The notes under the pieces: model-generated
What the model saw: the letters and a program-made list of their open reading frames with translations, nothing else
What the model was told of the DNA's origin: nothing
Database searches by the model: none
From: Hydrogenobacter sp. T-2
Lineage (GTDB): Bacteria > Aquificota > Aquificia > Aquificales > Aquificaceae
Length of the DNA: 64,000 bases
Reading direction: 5' to 3'
NCBI RefSeq assembly: GCF_033971325.1
Contig: NZ_CP117180.1
Location: 1,060,041 to 1,124,040 of the forward strand
In this document: positions 29,172 to 37,666 of the stretch, piece by piece
Numbering within the stretch: the stretch's first letter is position 1
Layout of the letters: every line of letters starts with the position of its first letter
Position numbers and translations under genes: made by a program

Positions 29172-29768
29172 ATGCATAGGGAGATTTCCGAGCTTATAGA
29201 GATAGGAAGGCTTTTGCATTCAAGGGGTTGGCTACCTGCAAGTGGTGGAAACCTTTCTGTGAGGCTTGAAGATGAGAGGGTGCTTATTACCGCTTCAGGA
29301 AGCCATAAGGGGCATCTTACAAGAGAAGACTTTGTGGTGGTTAATCTAAAGGGAGAGGTATTGGAAGGCTCAAAAAAGCCTTCTGCAGAAACAGAGCTTC
29401 ATCTCTTAGTCTATAGGGTTTTTCCAGAGGTAAAGTCCGTCTTGCATGTGCATTCTATAAACTCCACGTTAATATCAAGAATGGCACAAGAAGACATAAG
29501 GCTTGAAGGGTATGAGCTTCTGAAAGCCTTTGAGGGTATAAAAACCCACGAAACGAGTATAAGCGTGCCTGTCCTTGAAAACTCCCAAGACATGGAGGAG
29601 TTATCTAAGAGAATTGAGAAAAAGCTGAGAGAAGAAAAGGTTTACGGCTTTCTCCTTAGGTCTCATGGCTTATACACATGGGGTAAAAGCATAAGGGAGG
29701 CTTATATAAGGCTTGAGGCTTTTGAGTTCCTTTTTGAGTGTGAGCTCAGGCTAATGCCTTTGGCATGA
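29172..29768 (+). CDS. mtnB: Methylthioribulose-1-phosphate dehydratase
   Basis: A class II aldolase-fold enzyme of the methionine salvage pathway. The 198-aa protein has GWLPASGGNLSVRL, ITASGSHKGHL, PSAETELHLLVYR and VLHVHS (zinc His ligands), with a final His in LLRSHGLYTWG. Identity as MtnB rather than another class II aldolase is supported by mtnD and mtnC two genes downstream. It overlaps the DNA methyltransferase gene by 4 bp (ATGA). Confidence 0.9.
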   Translation: MHREISELIEIGRLLHSRGWLPASGGNLSVRLEDERVLITASGSHKGHLTREDFVVVNLKGEVLEGSKKPSAETELHLLVYRVFPEVKSVLHVHSINSTLISRMAQEDIRLEGYELLKAFEGIKTHETSISVPVLENSQDMEELSKRIEKKLREEKVYGFLLRSHGLYTWGKSIREAYIRLEAFEFLFECELRLMPLA

Positions 29769-30940
29769 AGGCGAGGCTTTATATTGCGGATGCAAGAAGC
29801 ATGAAGGAGTTAAGGGACGATAGCATAGACCTTGTCATTACCTCTCCACCCTATTGGCACATTAAAGACTATGGAGTTGAAGGTCAAATAGGATATGGAC
29901 AGAGCCTGCACGAGTATTTAAAAAGCCTATACGCGGTCTTTAAAGAATGCTACAGGGTTCTAAAAGGAGGAACTAAACTTTGCATAAACATAGGAGACCA
30001 GTTTGCCCGTAGCATAGTATATGGAGCGTATAAAGTTATACCTATCCATGCGGAGATAATATGCATGTGTGAAGAAATAGGCTTTGACTATATGGGTGCT
30101 ATAATATGGCAGAAAAAGACAACTATGAATACCACAGGTGGAGCAAACATAATGGGTAGTTTTCCATATCCGCCGAATGGTGTTGTAGAAATAGACTATG
30201 AGTTTATACTAATTTTTAAAAAAGAAGGTAAACGCAAGGTTGAAAAAAGCGTTAAAGAGGCTTCAAAATTGACAAAGGAAGAATGGAAGGAATATTTCTC
30301 TGGTCATTGGAAATTCGCAGGTGCAAAACAAATTAACCACGAGGCGGTTTTTCCAGAAGAGCTTCCAAGAAGGTTAATAAAGATGTTTTCCTTTGTAGGA
30401 GACACGGTGCTTGACCCTTTTGCAGGCAGTGGGACAACCCTTAAAGTAGCCTTAGAGCTTGGTAGAAAAGCCATAGGCTACGAGATAAAGGAAGACTACA
30501 TTAAATTGGTGAGAGAGAAATTAGGTTTGTTTGGGCTTGAGGTTATAAAAAGAGAAGTTCAGGACTATAAGGTAGAAGAGGTCAATTATGAGCCAAAGGT
30601 AAAAGATGCTAAGCCATTGATTGAGGAAAAGAAGTTTAAGTTTAACGGAGATAGATTATACAAAGTTATAAAAGTGCTTTCAGAAGATACCCTTTTACTT
30701 TCTACTGGCATTAAAGTAAAATTGGCTGGTGTGAGAATTAAGGATAAGAATTCTGCTTTAGAATATTTGAACCGTTATGTAAAGGGTAAAGAGGTGTTTT
30801 TGAAGTTTGTGAGTAATAGCGAAGAAAGTCCTCATGATACGGTTATTGCCAGAGTGTTTCTTAAAAACAAAATCCACATAAATAGAAAGATGGTGCAGAT
30901 GAATATTGCGGAGGAAGTGCATTTTAAACTAACAATTTAG
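29765..30940 (+). CDS. DNA methyltransferase with C-terminal SNase-like domain
   Basis: A 391-aa SAM-dependent amino-methyltransferase of the beta arrangement. Catalytic motif TSPPYW is at residues 26-31 and the SAM-binding DPFAGSGTT at 217-225, so N4-cytosine or N6-adenine methylation is expected. Residues 298-385 read like a staphylococcal-nuclease/OB fold (KVLSEDTLLLSTGIKVKLAG, then VKGKEVFLKF). The SNase catalytic Arg and Asp positions are not conserved, which suggests a binding module. No cognate endonuclease is adjacent. It sits inside the methionine-salvage operon, coupled to mtnB by ATGA. Confidence 0.85.
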   Translation: MKARLYIADARSMKELRDDSIDLVITSPPYWHIKDYGVEGQIGYGQSLHEYLKSLYAVFKECYRVLKGGTKLCINIGDQFARSIVYGAYKVIPIHAEIICMCEEIGFDYMGAIIWQKKTTMNTTGGANIMGSFPYPPNGVVEIDYEFILIFKKEGKRKVEKSVKEASKLTKEEWKEYFSGHWKFAGAKQINHEAVFPEELPRRLIKMFSFVGDTVLDPFAGSGTTLKVALELGRKAIGYEIKEDYIKLVREKLGLFGLEVIKREVQDYKVEEVNYEPKVKDAKPLIEEKKFKFNGDRLYKVIKVLSEDTLLLSTGIKVKLAGVRIKDKNSALEYLNRYVKGKEVFLKFVSNSEESPHDTVIARVFLKNKIHINRKMVQMNIAEEVHFKLTI

Positions 30941-30995
30941 ATGAGGACAAAAGACACTTTTGAGTTTAGGCTATAATAAACTTAGGAGGTCCGAA

Positions 30996-31550
30996 ATGAG
31001 CTTGCTTGTGGTTTATGACGAGGAAGGAAGGCTTTTGGAAGTTGAAAGGGACTACGAAAAGATATCTCAGAGGCTTGCGTCCATTGGAATACGCTTTGAA
31101 AGGTGGGAGGCGAAGGCAGAGCTTCCCTGGTCTGCAGGTCAAGAAGAGGTGCTTGAAGCCTACAAGGAGGATGTGGACAGGATAGTGAAGGAGTTTGACT
31201 TTAAGTCCATTGATGTGGTAAGCCTAACACCAGAGCATCCAAAAAAGGAAGAGCTAAGAAATATGTTTCTTTCAGAGCATACGCACTCAGACTTTGAAGT
31301 GAGGTTTTTCGTGGATGGCTGTGGAACCTTTTACCTGCACCCTGAGGATAAAGTCTACGTGGTCTTGTGTGAGAAGGGTGATTTCATAAGCGTGCCTGCA
31401 AACACAAAGCACTGGTTTGATATGGGAACAGAGCCGTTCTTTAAGGCTATTAGGTTTTTCTCCATACCTGACGGTTGGGTGGCAAACTTCACAGGCTCTG
31501 ATATATCCAAAAAAATACCAAGCCACGACCAAATCTTGAAGCTAAGATGA
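30996..31550 (+). CDS. mtnD: Acireductone dioxygenase
   Basis: MtnD oxidises acireductone to the methionine precursor 2-oxo-4-methylthiobutyrate. The 184-aa cupin has metal ligands in EHTHSDFEVRFFVDG (HxHxxxxE) and VPANTKHWFDMG (His). ATG at 30996 has an AGGAGGT site; an in-frame start 36 bp earlier does not. ATGA overlap with mtnC. Confidence 0.93.
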   Translation: MSLLVVYDEEGRLLEVERDYEKISQRLASIGIRFERWEAKAELPWSAGQEEVLEAYKEDVDRIVKEFDFKSIDVVSLTPEHPKKEELRNMFLSEHTHSDFEVRFFVDGCGTFYLHPEDKVYVVLCEKGDFISVPANTKHWFDMGTEPFFKAIRFFSIPDGWVANFTGSDISKKIPSHDQILKLR

Positions 31551-32218
31551 TAAGGGCAATTATAACGGATATAGAAGGAACAACCTCATCCATATCCTAT
31601 GTAAAAGAGGTTATGTTTCCCTACTCAGAGATAAGGCTTAGAAGTTTTCTTGAGGCTTATTGGCAAGAGGATAAGGTCAAGGAGCTAATAAGAGGACTTG
31701 AGGAAAAACTCCAAAGAAGCATAGACCTTGACACTGCGGTAAAGACCTTTGAAGAATGGATAGATAAAGACCTAAAAGAACCACTTCTCAAAGAACTTCA
31801 AGGGCATATATGGGAAGAGGGGTTTAAGTCAGGAGAGTTAAAAGGACACATATACGAAGATGCTTATAAAAAACTCAAAGAGTGGAAGGAGCAAGGCTAT
31901 AGGCTCTATGTTTACTCTTCTGGTTCTGTAAAGGCTCAAAAGCTCTTTTTTGGAAACACAGACTACGGAGACCTTACCTATCTTTTTGATGGCTTTTTTG
32001 ACACTTCTGTGGGAAGTAAAAAGGAGAAGGAGTCTTATCTGAAAATTGCTGAGCTTATAGGTCTAAAGCCGGAGGAGTGTTTGTTTTTGTCTGACTTGGA
32101 GGAGGAGCTTGACTGTGCAAGGTCCGCTGGTATGAGAACTATAAGGGTTGTAAGGGACACGGAAAAGACAGATTCAAAACACCCTATTGTGGAGAACTTC
32201 TACCAAATAACACTTTAA
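31547..32218 (+). CDS. mtnC: Enolase-phosphatase MtnC
   Basis: A bifunctional HAD-family enzyme that converts the diketone phosphate to acireductone. The 223-aa protein begins IRAIITDIEGTTSSISYV, the MtnC form of the HAD motif I. It continues with YVYSSGSVKAQKLFF (motif II), GSKKEKESYLKIA, and LFLSDLEEELDCARSAGMR (motif III/IV). It is the last gene of the salvage operon and overlaps the convergent membrane gene by 35 bp. Confidence 0.93.
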   Translation: MIRAIITDIEGTTSSISYVKEVMFPYSEIRLRSFLEAYWQEDKVKELIRGLEEKLQRSIDLDTAVKTFEEWIDKDLKEPLLKELQGHIWEEGFKSGELKGHIYEDAYKKLKEWKEQGYRLYVYSSGSVKAQKLFFGNTDYGDLTYLFDGFFDTSVGSKKEKESYLKIAELIGLKPEECLFLSDLEEELDCARSAGMRTIRVVRDTEKTDSKHPIVENFYQITL

Positions 32219-33503
32219 GAGAGTAGAGAACAAATATAACACCACCTGCAACTGCAAGAAGTGTGCCAATACCCATTAGACCCAAAGACATAAGCACTAA
32301 TGGGTCATCGGTAAAGCCTGTGCCATAGGTTTTTCTTGGTGCATTCCTTAAACCTGCAAAAAAGAGTCCCAACACAAAAAGCACCATGCCAGTGCCGTAT
32401 AGATAAACTTGGGGTAAGGATATTTTGCTGAGCCTTTGGGTATAACCCAGCTCCTTAAAAAGATAATATGCAATTGTCATAAAGGCGAGAGTCTGACTGG
32501 TTATTACTCCATGATAATGGGCAGGAATGCTAAGGTTTGACTTCATGCCTATGTATTCGCTTGATGGGTTAATAAAATAAGACACAAGGGAAGGCAAAAC
32601 TCCAGCGTAGGCAATAAATACACCAAGCAGGTAGAGAACAAGGGATATAAAAAAGGCTGTGGAATATAGGTCTTTGCCCATCTTATAGTTTTTAAGCAAG
32701 AAGTATATATGGAAGAATATGGGAAGACCAAGCCCTACCGCATATCCCAGGTCTGTAAGTCTTCTTGCACTTTCAGAAACAGGATCTGCAAAAACTATGG
32801 GAATAAACACATACATAAAGCAAAAGGAAAGAAACAAAAAGCTCACATATCTAAGCCTTCCAAGTTCAAGCCTTATACCCTTTATCTCAAACAAGTAATA
32901 CCAAGCGTATAGAAGCATTACACCGTTTATAAACTGATGGGTATGTCCTGGTGCCCAATAGAGCCTTTCGTAGAAAAGATAAAGCTCCTCTCTTGAGCCT
33001 ACCTTTGGTATGGAGGTAAGAAAGGCGAGTAACATAAAAATAGAAAGCAATACAGAAATTGATGCTAAGTGCTCTCTTGGGTTTTCTGAGAATATACCTT
33101 TTTCAGCCTTTGTCAGAAGTCCAAAACCACCGAGCCAAAAACCGGCAAAAAAGAGTAAAGCACCAAGCCAGAAAAGTGGATGGTCTATGGTGGGAAGGTA
33201 GTTGTTAGATACTCCCTTACCAACTCCCAGAAGGGAAACAAGGGCTATAAAGAAAATGCCAGTTAGAGAAAAGTAAAAGGGTGTTTTTAACTCTTCTTTA
33301 AAGGTTAATTGCCACAAAAGGAGGGTGAAGGTAAGGAAAAAACCCACTATGGCGAGGTCTACGTGTCCTATAATGGCGTGGTAAAAATAACCTGGGGGAA
33401 CGAGCTTATAGATTGCAGGAGTTCTTGCTACTGCAGCCACAAGGGCAAGCAAGCCACCAAGACCCAAAGAAACAATAGAAAGCAAAAGCCATTTTCTGTG
33501 CAT
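32184..33503 (-). CDS. Heme-copper-oxidase subunit I-like membrane protein
   Basis: A 439-aa protein with about 12 membrane helices. Histidines in helices are placed as in subunit I relatives: H42/H47 (YHAIIGHVDLAIVG), H185/H187 (PGHTHQFINGVMLL), H263 and H327/H329 (PAHYHGVITSQT). The classical HPEVY motif is absent, so this is a divergent member or a heme-binding relative rather than a standard oxidase. It lies 3 bp downstream of ctaB and likely uses heme made by ctaB/ctaA. No subunit II gene is in the window. Confidence 0.65.
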   Translation of the reverse strand: MHRKWLLLSIVSLGLGGLLALVAAVARTPAIYKLVPPGYFYHAIIGHVDLAIVGFFLTFTLLLWQLTFKEELKTPFYFSLTGIFFIALVSLLGVGKGVSNNYLPTIDHPLFWLGALLFFAGFWLGGFGLLTKAEKGIFSENPREHLASISVLLSIFMLLAFLTSIPKVGSREELYLFYERLYWAPGHTHQFINGVMLLYAWYYLFEIKGIRLELGRLRYVSFLFLSFCFMYVFIPIVFADPVSESARRLTDLGYAVGLGLPIFFHIYFLLKNYKMGKDLYSTAFFISLVLYLLGVFIAYAGVLPSLVSYFINPSSEYIGMKSNLSIPAHYHGVITSQTLAFMTIAYYLFKELGYTQRLSKISLPQVYLYGTGMVLFVLGLFFAGLRNAPRKTYGTGFTDDPLVLMSLGLMGIGTLLAVAGGVIFVLYSLKVLFGRSSPQ

Positions 33504-33506
33504 GGT

Positions 33507-34385
33507 CTATCTCCTCATGTCAAAGACCATTACGGAAAACAGAAGGGCTATATATAGGATTGAGTAGAAAAACAAAAACATACCGTTGGGCTTTTTTGAA
33601 AGGACAAACTTGAGAGTGAGAAGAAGGTATAGACCACTTAAGAGGAGAGCGGAGACAAAGTATATGTGTCCTGCAATTCCGTAGATTGAAGGCAATAGGC
33701 TCAGTGGCAAAAGCCCTGCTGTATATATGAGGGTTTTTATCTTTGTATGCTCTATTCCCTTTGATACAGGAAGGGTTGGAATTCCGGCTCTTTTGTAGTC
33801 CTCTGCATACTTTATTGCCAAAACCCAGAAGTGGGGTGGTTGCCACATGAACATTATGAGAAAAAGTATAAGAGCTTCAAAGCCTACCTCTCCTCTCACT
33901 GACGCATACCCTATCACAGGAGGAAGAGCACCTGAAACACCACCTATTTCTGTAGCCAAAGGACTTTTTCTCTTTAAGGCAATGGTATATATCACCACAT
34001 AGAAGAAGGAAGCGAGGAAAACAAAAAAAGTTGCAAGCATGTTTACCTTAAGGAGCATCACCACTGCAGAAAGCACAAGCAAAGACAAACCGAAGACAAG
34101 GGCATTCAAAGATGGTATGCTTCCGCTTGGCAGAGGTCTGTCCTTTGTCCTGCTCATAAGGGCGTCCAAGTCCCTGTCAAAAAACTGATTGAGAACTGCA
34201 GAACCTGCAGAGGCAAGCCCAGTCCCAAGAAGTGTCCAAAAGACAAGCCAAGGGTCTGGAAAGCCTCTTTTGGCAAAATACATGCCAGTAAGAGTTGTTA
34301 TCAGAACAAGCAAGACTATGCCAGGCTTTGTGAGGATTATGTAATCCCTTATAAGACTACTGTATACCACCGCCCTACTTACCAT
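33507..34385 (-). CDS. ctaB: Protoheme IX farnesyltransferase (heme O synthase)
   Basis: An UbiA-family prenyltransferase that farnesylates heme B. The 292-aa protein has nine hydrophobic helices and the metal/prenyl motif NQFFDRDLDALMSRTKDRPL. It also has SGALPPVIGYASVRG and MFMWQPPHFWVLAIKYAEDY, with the second conserved Asp-containing motif. It overlaps ctaA by 7 bp. Confidence 0.95.
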   Translation of the reverse strand: MVSRAVVYSSLIRDYIILTKPGIVLLVLITTLTGMYFAKRGFPDPWLVFWTLLGTGLASAGSAVLNQFFDRDLDALMSRTKDRPLPSGSIPSLNALVFGLSLLVLSAVVMLLKVNMLATFFVFLASFFYVVIYTIALKRKSPLATEIGGVSGALPPVIGYASVRGEVGFEALILFLIMFMWQPPHFWVLAIKYAEDYKRAGIPTLPVSKGIEHTKIKTLIYTAGLLPLSLLPSIYGIAGHIYFVSALLLSGLYLLLTLKFVLSKKPNGMFLFFYSILYIALLFSVMVFDMRR

Positions 34386-35248
34386 GCAGGTTTTACCCTT
34401 GGCTCTGGAGTTTTGCTAAGTTGAAGGTTGTATGTAAGCCAAGCAAAAAGGAAAAAGCCCATAGCGGTGTCAAGAAACACAAGTGGGAGGAAAAAGCCAG
34501 ATACCACCATGGAGATAGCAAACAGGAACTGAAGGTTTATAAAGACAAAGGCGGTAAGTGTTGTCCTGTTAAAGTTAGATACCATAGCCAAAAGAAAGGC
34601 AAGCCATGTAACATAGGCTATGTTCCTGTGGGCGAATTGGAGAGCGACCTGCCAGTTAGTAAGGTCTGGTATTAGCTTTCCTGCACAGGTAGGCCACTCA
34701 TGACCACAGGCTTCACCAGAACCTGTGTATCGCACAAGGACACCGGTTATCATAGTGGTAAGGGCAAAGGCATAAGCCCAAAGAGGCACACCACCAGAAG
34801 GCTTTTCCTCCCTTTGCAAAAATCTATAAGTTAAAACCAAAGCACCAAGAATTATCATGGACTCGTATATGTGGAAGGACTCAAGAAGCATATGAGACAC
34901 ATATTTGAGGTTTGGAGCTTCTAACCTTATCATCTTCATCCCAGTAAGTGCAGCGGATATGGTAAAGAGTAAGGCAACAAGAGATGCTATCTTTGCAGAT
35001 TTTGGAGCGGTCTTGTATTTGAACCACAAAAGGAAAAAGGTAAGGAATACAAAAATACCTGCGAGCCCGCTGACCGTTCTGTGTCCCATTTCTAACTTTG
35101 CGGAGGTCTCCTTTGGTAGTTGAAAGTTGCCATAGCAGAGGGGCCAATCAGGACAGGCAAGTCCAGAATCCGTTGACCTGACCGCCCCTCCCCATATCAT
35201 CACTATGTAGGTAAACAGTATAGCAAGTCCTAAGGATAGCCTCAACAT
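34379..35248 (-). CDS. ctaA: Heme A synthase CtaA
   Basis: CtaA oxidises the C8 methyl of heme O. The 289-aa protein has eight helices with four conserved His: MGHRTVSGLAG, SHMLLESFHIYE and FAHRNIAYV. The paired Cys are in LACPDWPLC and GEACGHEWPTCAG. It forms an operon with ctaB and the oxidase-like gene. The gene starts 12 bp after galU ends. Confidence 0.93.
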   Translation of the reverse strand: MLRLSLGLAILFTYIVMIWGGAVRSTDSGLACPDWPLCYGNFQLPKETSAKLEMGHRTVSGLAGIFVFLTFFLLWFKYKTAPKSAKIASLVALLFTISAALTGMKMIRLEAPNLKYVSHMLLESFHIYESMIILGALVLTYRFLQREEKPSGGVPLWAYAFALTTMITGVLVRYTGSGEACGHEWPTCAGKLIPDLTNWQVALQFAHRNIAYVTWLAFLLAMVSNFNRTTLTAFVFINLQFLFAISMVVSGFFLPLVFLDTAMGFFLFAWLTYNLQLSKTPEPRVKPAW

Positions 35249-35260
35249 AATGGTTATAAA

Positions 35261-36139
35261 TTATACCTCAGTGGGCTCTATTGTGAGGTCTCTCATATAT
35301 CTGAGTAGTCCTTCTCTTAGGTCTTCCCTCTGCAATGCAAATTCAAGGATGGTCTGTATGTATCCCATAGGTGTTCCCGTGTCGTATACCCTTGAGTCAA
35401 CCTTTATGGCATAGACCGCTTCTTCCTCAAGCAGTAGTCTGATGGCGTCAGTGAGCTGTATCTCACCTCCCTTACCGGGTGGTGTTATCTTAAGTTTTTC
35501 AAATATCCTTGGAGTAAAGAGATACCTCCCTACTATGGCAAGTCTTGAAGGAGCTTCTTCAGGCTTTGGCTTTTCCACAAGGTCATCTATTATGTATATG
35601 TCCTTTTCAATATGCCTGCCGTCTATAATGCCGTATTTTGAGACCTCCCTTTGCTCCACTTCAAAGACCGCTATCACGCTTTTACCAAACCTCTTGTATA
35701 CGTCCATCATTTTTCTTAGCACATTATCCTCATCTCTGAGTATCACGTCTCCCAGACAAACTATGAAAGGCTCATAACCCACCACAGGCTCTGCCACAAG
35801 CACCGCATGACCAAGTCCTAATTGCTCTTTTTGTCTTATATATATGGGATTTATTAACCTGCTTATCTCCATTATGTTTTTCAAAAGCTCTGTTTTTCCA
35901 CATTGTTCCAAGTGCTTTTCAAGGTCTGTGTTTATATCAAAGTGGTGTTCAATGGGTCTTTTATGTCTTCCTGTGACGAATATAATATTGTCAATGCCTG
36001 CCTCCAAACACTCTTCCACGATAAACTGAATGACAGGCTTATCAATTATAGGAAACATCTCCTTTGGCATGGCTTTTGTTGCTGGCAAAAACCTTGTCCC
36101 CCAGCCTGCTACTGGCAAAACCGCCTTTCTTACTTCCAT
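35261..36139 (-). CDS. galU: UTP-glucose-1-phosphate uridylyltransferase
   Basis: Makes UDP-glucose. The 292-aa nucleotidyltransferase has LPVAGWGTRFLPATKAMPKE at the N-terminus, VTGRHKRPIEHHFD, EQLGLGHAVL, VEKPKPEEAPSRLAIVGRY and GGEIQLTDAI, all diagnostic of GalU. AAGGAGGG precedes the ATG. Confidence 0.94.
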   Translation of the reverse strand: MEVRKAVLPVAGWGTRFLPATKAMPKEMFPIIDKPVIQFIVEECLEAGIDNIIFVTGRHKRPIEHHFDINTDLEKHLEQCGKTELLKNIMEISRLINPIYIRQKEQLGLGHAVLVAEPVVGYEPFIVCLGDVILRDEDNVLRKMMDVYKRFGKSVIAVFEVEQREVSKYGIIDGRHIEKDIYIIDDLVEKPKPEEAPSRLAIVGRYLFTPRIFEKLKITPPGKGGEIQLTDAIRLLLEEEAVYAIKVDSRVYDTGTPMGYIQTILEFALQREDLREGLLRYMRDLTIEPTEV

Positions 36140-36152
36140 GTTTATACCCTCC

Positions 36153-36605
36153 TTAAAGTAGATTTCTTTCCCTTAAGAATTTTGCAAGCTCCTCATCTCT
36201 TTTTGCCAGTTTCCTTAAGGCTTCAAGGAAGTCTTTCATCTTTGCCTTGTTTTCTGTGAGCTCTTCTTCTACCTTTTTGAACTTGTCTTCAAAGGGTCTT
36301 ATCATGGTTCTCCTGTCCCATATGGCAAAGCCTATGGTTACCGCAGTTATGGTAGCAAAAGTGCCAGCAAGAATACCCATAAAGACCAGAATCATCTCAA
36401 TTTTGTGATTAACTTCCTCAAACCTTTTGTCTACTTGCTCAAACCTTTTGTCTATTTGTTCAAACCTTTTTTCCGTCTGTTCCATGAACACCTTTAGGGT
36501 TGCCTTTATCTCCGCAACATCTTTTAGCAACTGTTTTTCTTCTTCTGGCGTGAGGGCAAAAGAGATGCTAAAAAGGAGTATTAAGCAAAGAAACAACCTT
36601 TTCAT
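36153..36605 (-). CDS. Exported coiled-coil protein with heptad repeats and a membrane helix
   Basis: A 150-aa protein with an N-terminal signal peptide (LFLCLILLFSISFA). A coiled coil follows whose core repeats a 7-residue unit three times (RFEQIDK, RFEQVDK, RFEEVNH, about residues 43-63). Then come one membrane helix (residues 70-92) and a charged helical C-terminus. Such proteins resemble DUF1640-type coiled-coil membrane proteins; function is unknown. ATGA overlap with murG. Confidence 0.6.
   Translation of the reverse strand: MKRLFLCLILLFSISFALTPEEEKQLLKDVAEIKATLKVFMEQTEKRFEQIDKRFEQVDKRFEEVNHKIEMILVFMGILAGTFATITAVTIGFAIWDRRTMIRPFEDKFKKVEEELTENKAKMKDFLEALRKLAKRDEELAKFLRERNLL
36418..36480 (-). 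repeat. Three tandem 21-bp units encoding heptads
   Basis: TCAAACCTTTTGTCTACTTGC and two near copies at 36439-36459 and 36460-36480 lie in frame inside the coiled-coil gene. They encode the RFEQ-DK heptads, so copy-number change would lengthen the coil by whole heptads without a frameshift. Confidence 0.75.
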
Positions 36606-37666
36606 TTTCCCTCCTCATAAAGAATATACTTCTTTATCTCCTCACAAGCAAGTGTATTGGCAAAGGCTTTTATGTTTTTGGAGAAAAGCTCATGGTCTTT
36701 GAGTATACGCACTAGCTCTTCAAGTAGCCTTTCTACGCTTACTTCCTCTTGTCTTAGGACAAGTCCACCTCCGAGGTCTTCTATCTCCTTGGCATTGTAA
36801 TACTGGTGGTCTCCAACCGCATGAGGAAAAGGAACAAAAACTGAAGGCACACCAAAAAGAGAAAGCTCCGTTATGGTGCTTGCACCCGCTCTGCTAAGGG
36901 CAACAGTGCTCGCTCTGTATAGGATATGCATATCATGGCTAAAGGACAAGACTAAAACTTTTAGTCCTTTTTGCTTATAAAATCCCTCTAACTTTTCGTA
37001 ATCTCTTTCTCCAGTTATGTGTATGCCCTGCCAACCTGTTTTTTGAAAGACCTCGGGGGCTATCTGGTTTAAGAAACTTGCACCCTGACTGCCTCCCACC
37101 ACAAGGAGCGTAGTCCTGTCCTCCAGACCTAAGCTTTTAATGGCTTCTTCTTTGCTTAAACTAAGACCCTCCAGCAAGGATTTCCTAACAGGCAGACCAG
37201 TCTTAACAGTCTTTTCCTTTGGAAAGTATCTTTTTGTGTATTCGAAGGTTATAAAGACCCTTTTTGCAAACCTCCACAGTAGCCTGTTGGTCTTGCTTGG
37301 CACTGAGTTTTGCTCATGAAGGTATAAAGGAGCTCCCTTCAGAGGGCAGGCTAAACCAAGAGGAAGGCTTGCGTATCCTCCAAAGATTATCGCCTTGTCT
37401 CCTCTTTCTAATAGCTTGGCTACTTGCAGAGCTCCCTTGAGGTTTTTAAACACAGAAATGAGTTTCTCCTTTATACCTCTACCCATAAAAGGATAAGCCT
37501 GCACAAAGTGGCTTTGGACGGGCAACTTGTCGCTGAGCCTTTTTTCTATACCCCTTTCTGAACCTACAAAAACAGTATCTATCTTCTCCTCAAGAAGGCA
37601 CTCTATGAGTGCCAGTGCAGGGAAGAAGTGTCCACCTGTGCCACCACCGGAAACAAAAACTTTCAT
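36602..37666 (-). CDS. murG: Undecaprenyl-PP-MurNAc-pentapeptide GlcNAc transferase MurG
   Basis: MurG adds GlcNAc to lipid I to form lipid II on the inner membrane face. The 354-aa GT-B enzyme has SGGGTGGHFFPALALIE at the N-terminus, HEQNSVPSKTNRLL, VVGGSQGASFLNQIAP and LSRAGASTITELSLFGVPSV for UDP-GlcNAc binding. ATGA overlaps at both ends with neighbours. Confidence 0.94.
   Translation of the reverse strand: MKVFVSGGGTGGHFFPALALIECLLEEKIDTVFVGSERGIEKRLSDKLPVQSHFVQAYPFMGRGIKEKLISVFKNLKGALQVAKLLERGDKAIIFGGYASLPLGLACPLKGAPLYLHEQNSVPSKTNRLLWRFAKRVFITFEYTKRYFPKEKTVKTGLPVRKSLLEGLSLSKEEAIKSLGLEDRTTLLVVGGSQGASFLNQIAPEVFQKTGWQGIHITGERDYEKLEGFYKQKGLKVLVLSFSHDMHILYRASTVALSRAGASTITELSLFGVPSVFVPFPHAVGDHQYYNAKEIEDLGGGLVLRQEEVSVERLLEELVRILKDHELFSKNIKAFANTLACEEIKKYILYEEGK

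Noticed and set aside
36418-36480. Short tandem repeats that could suggest a CRISPR-like or regulatory array
   Set aside because: Units are contiguous with no spacers, stay in frame, and encode coiled-coil heptads of an open reading frame.
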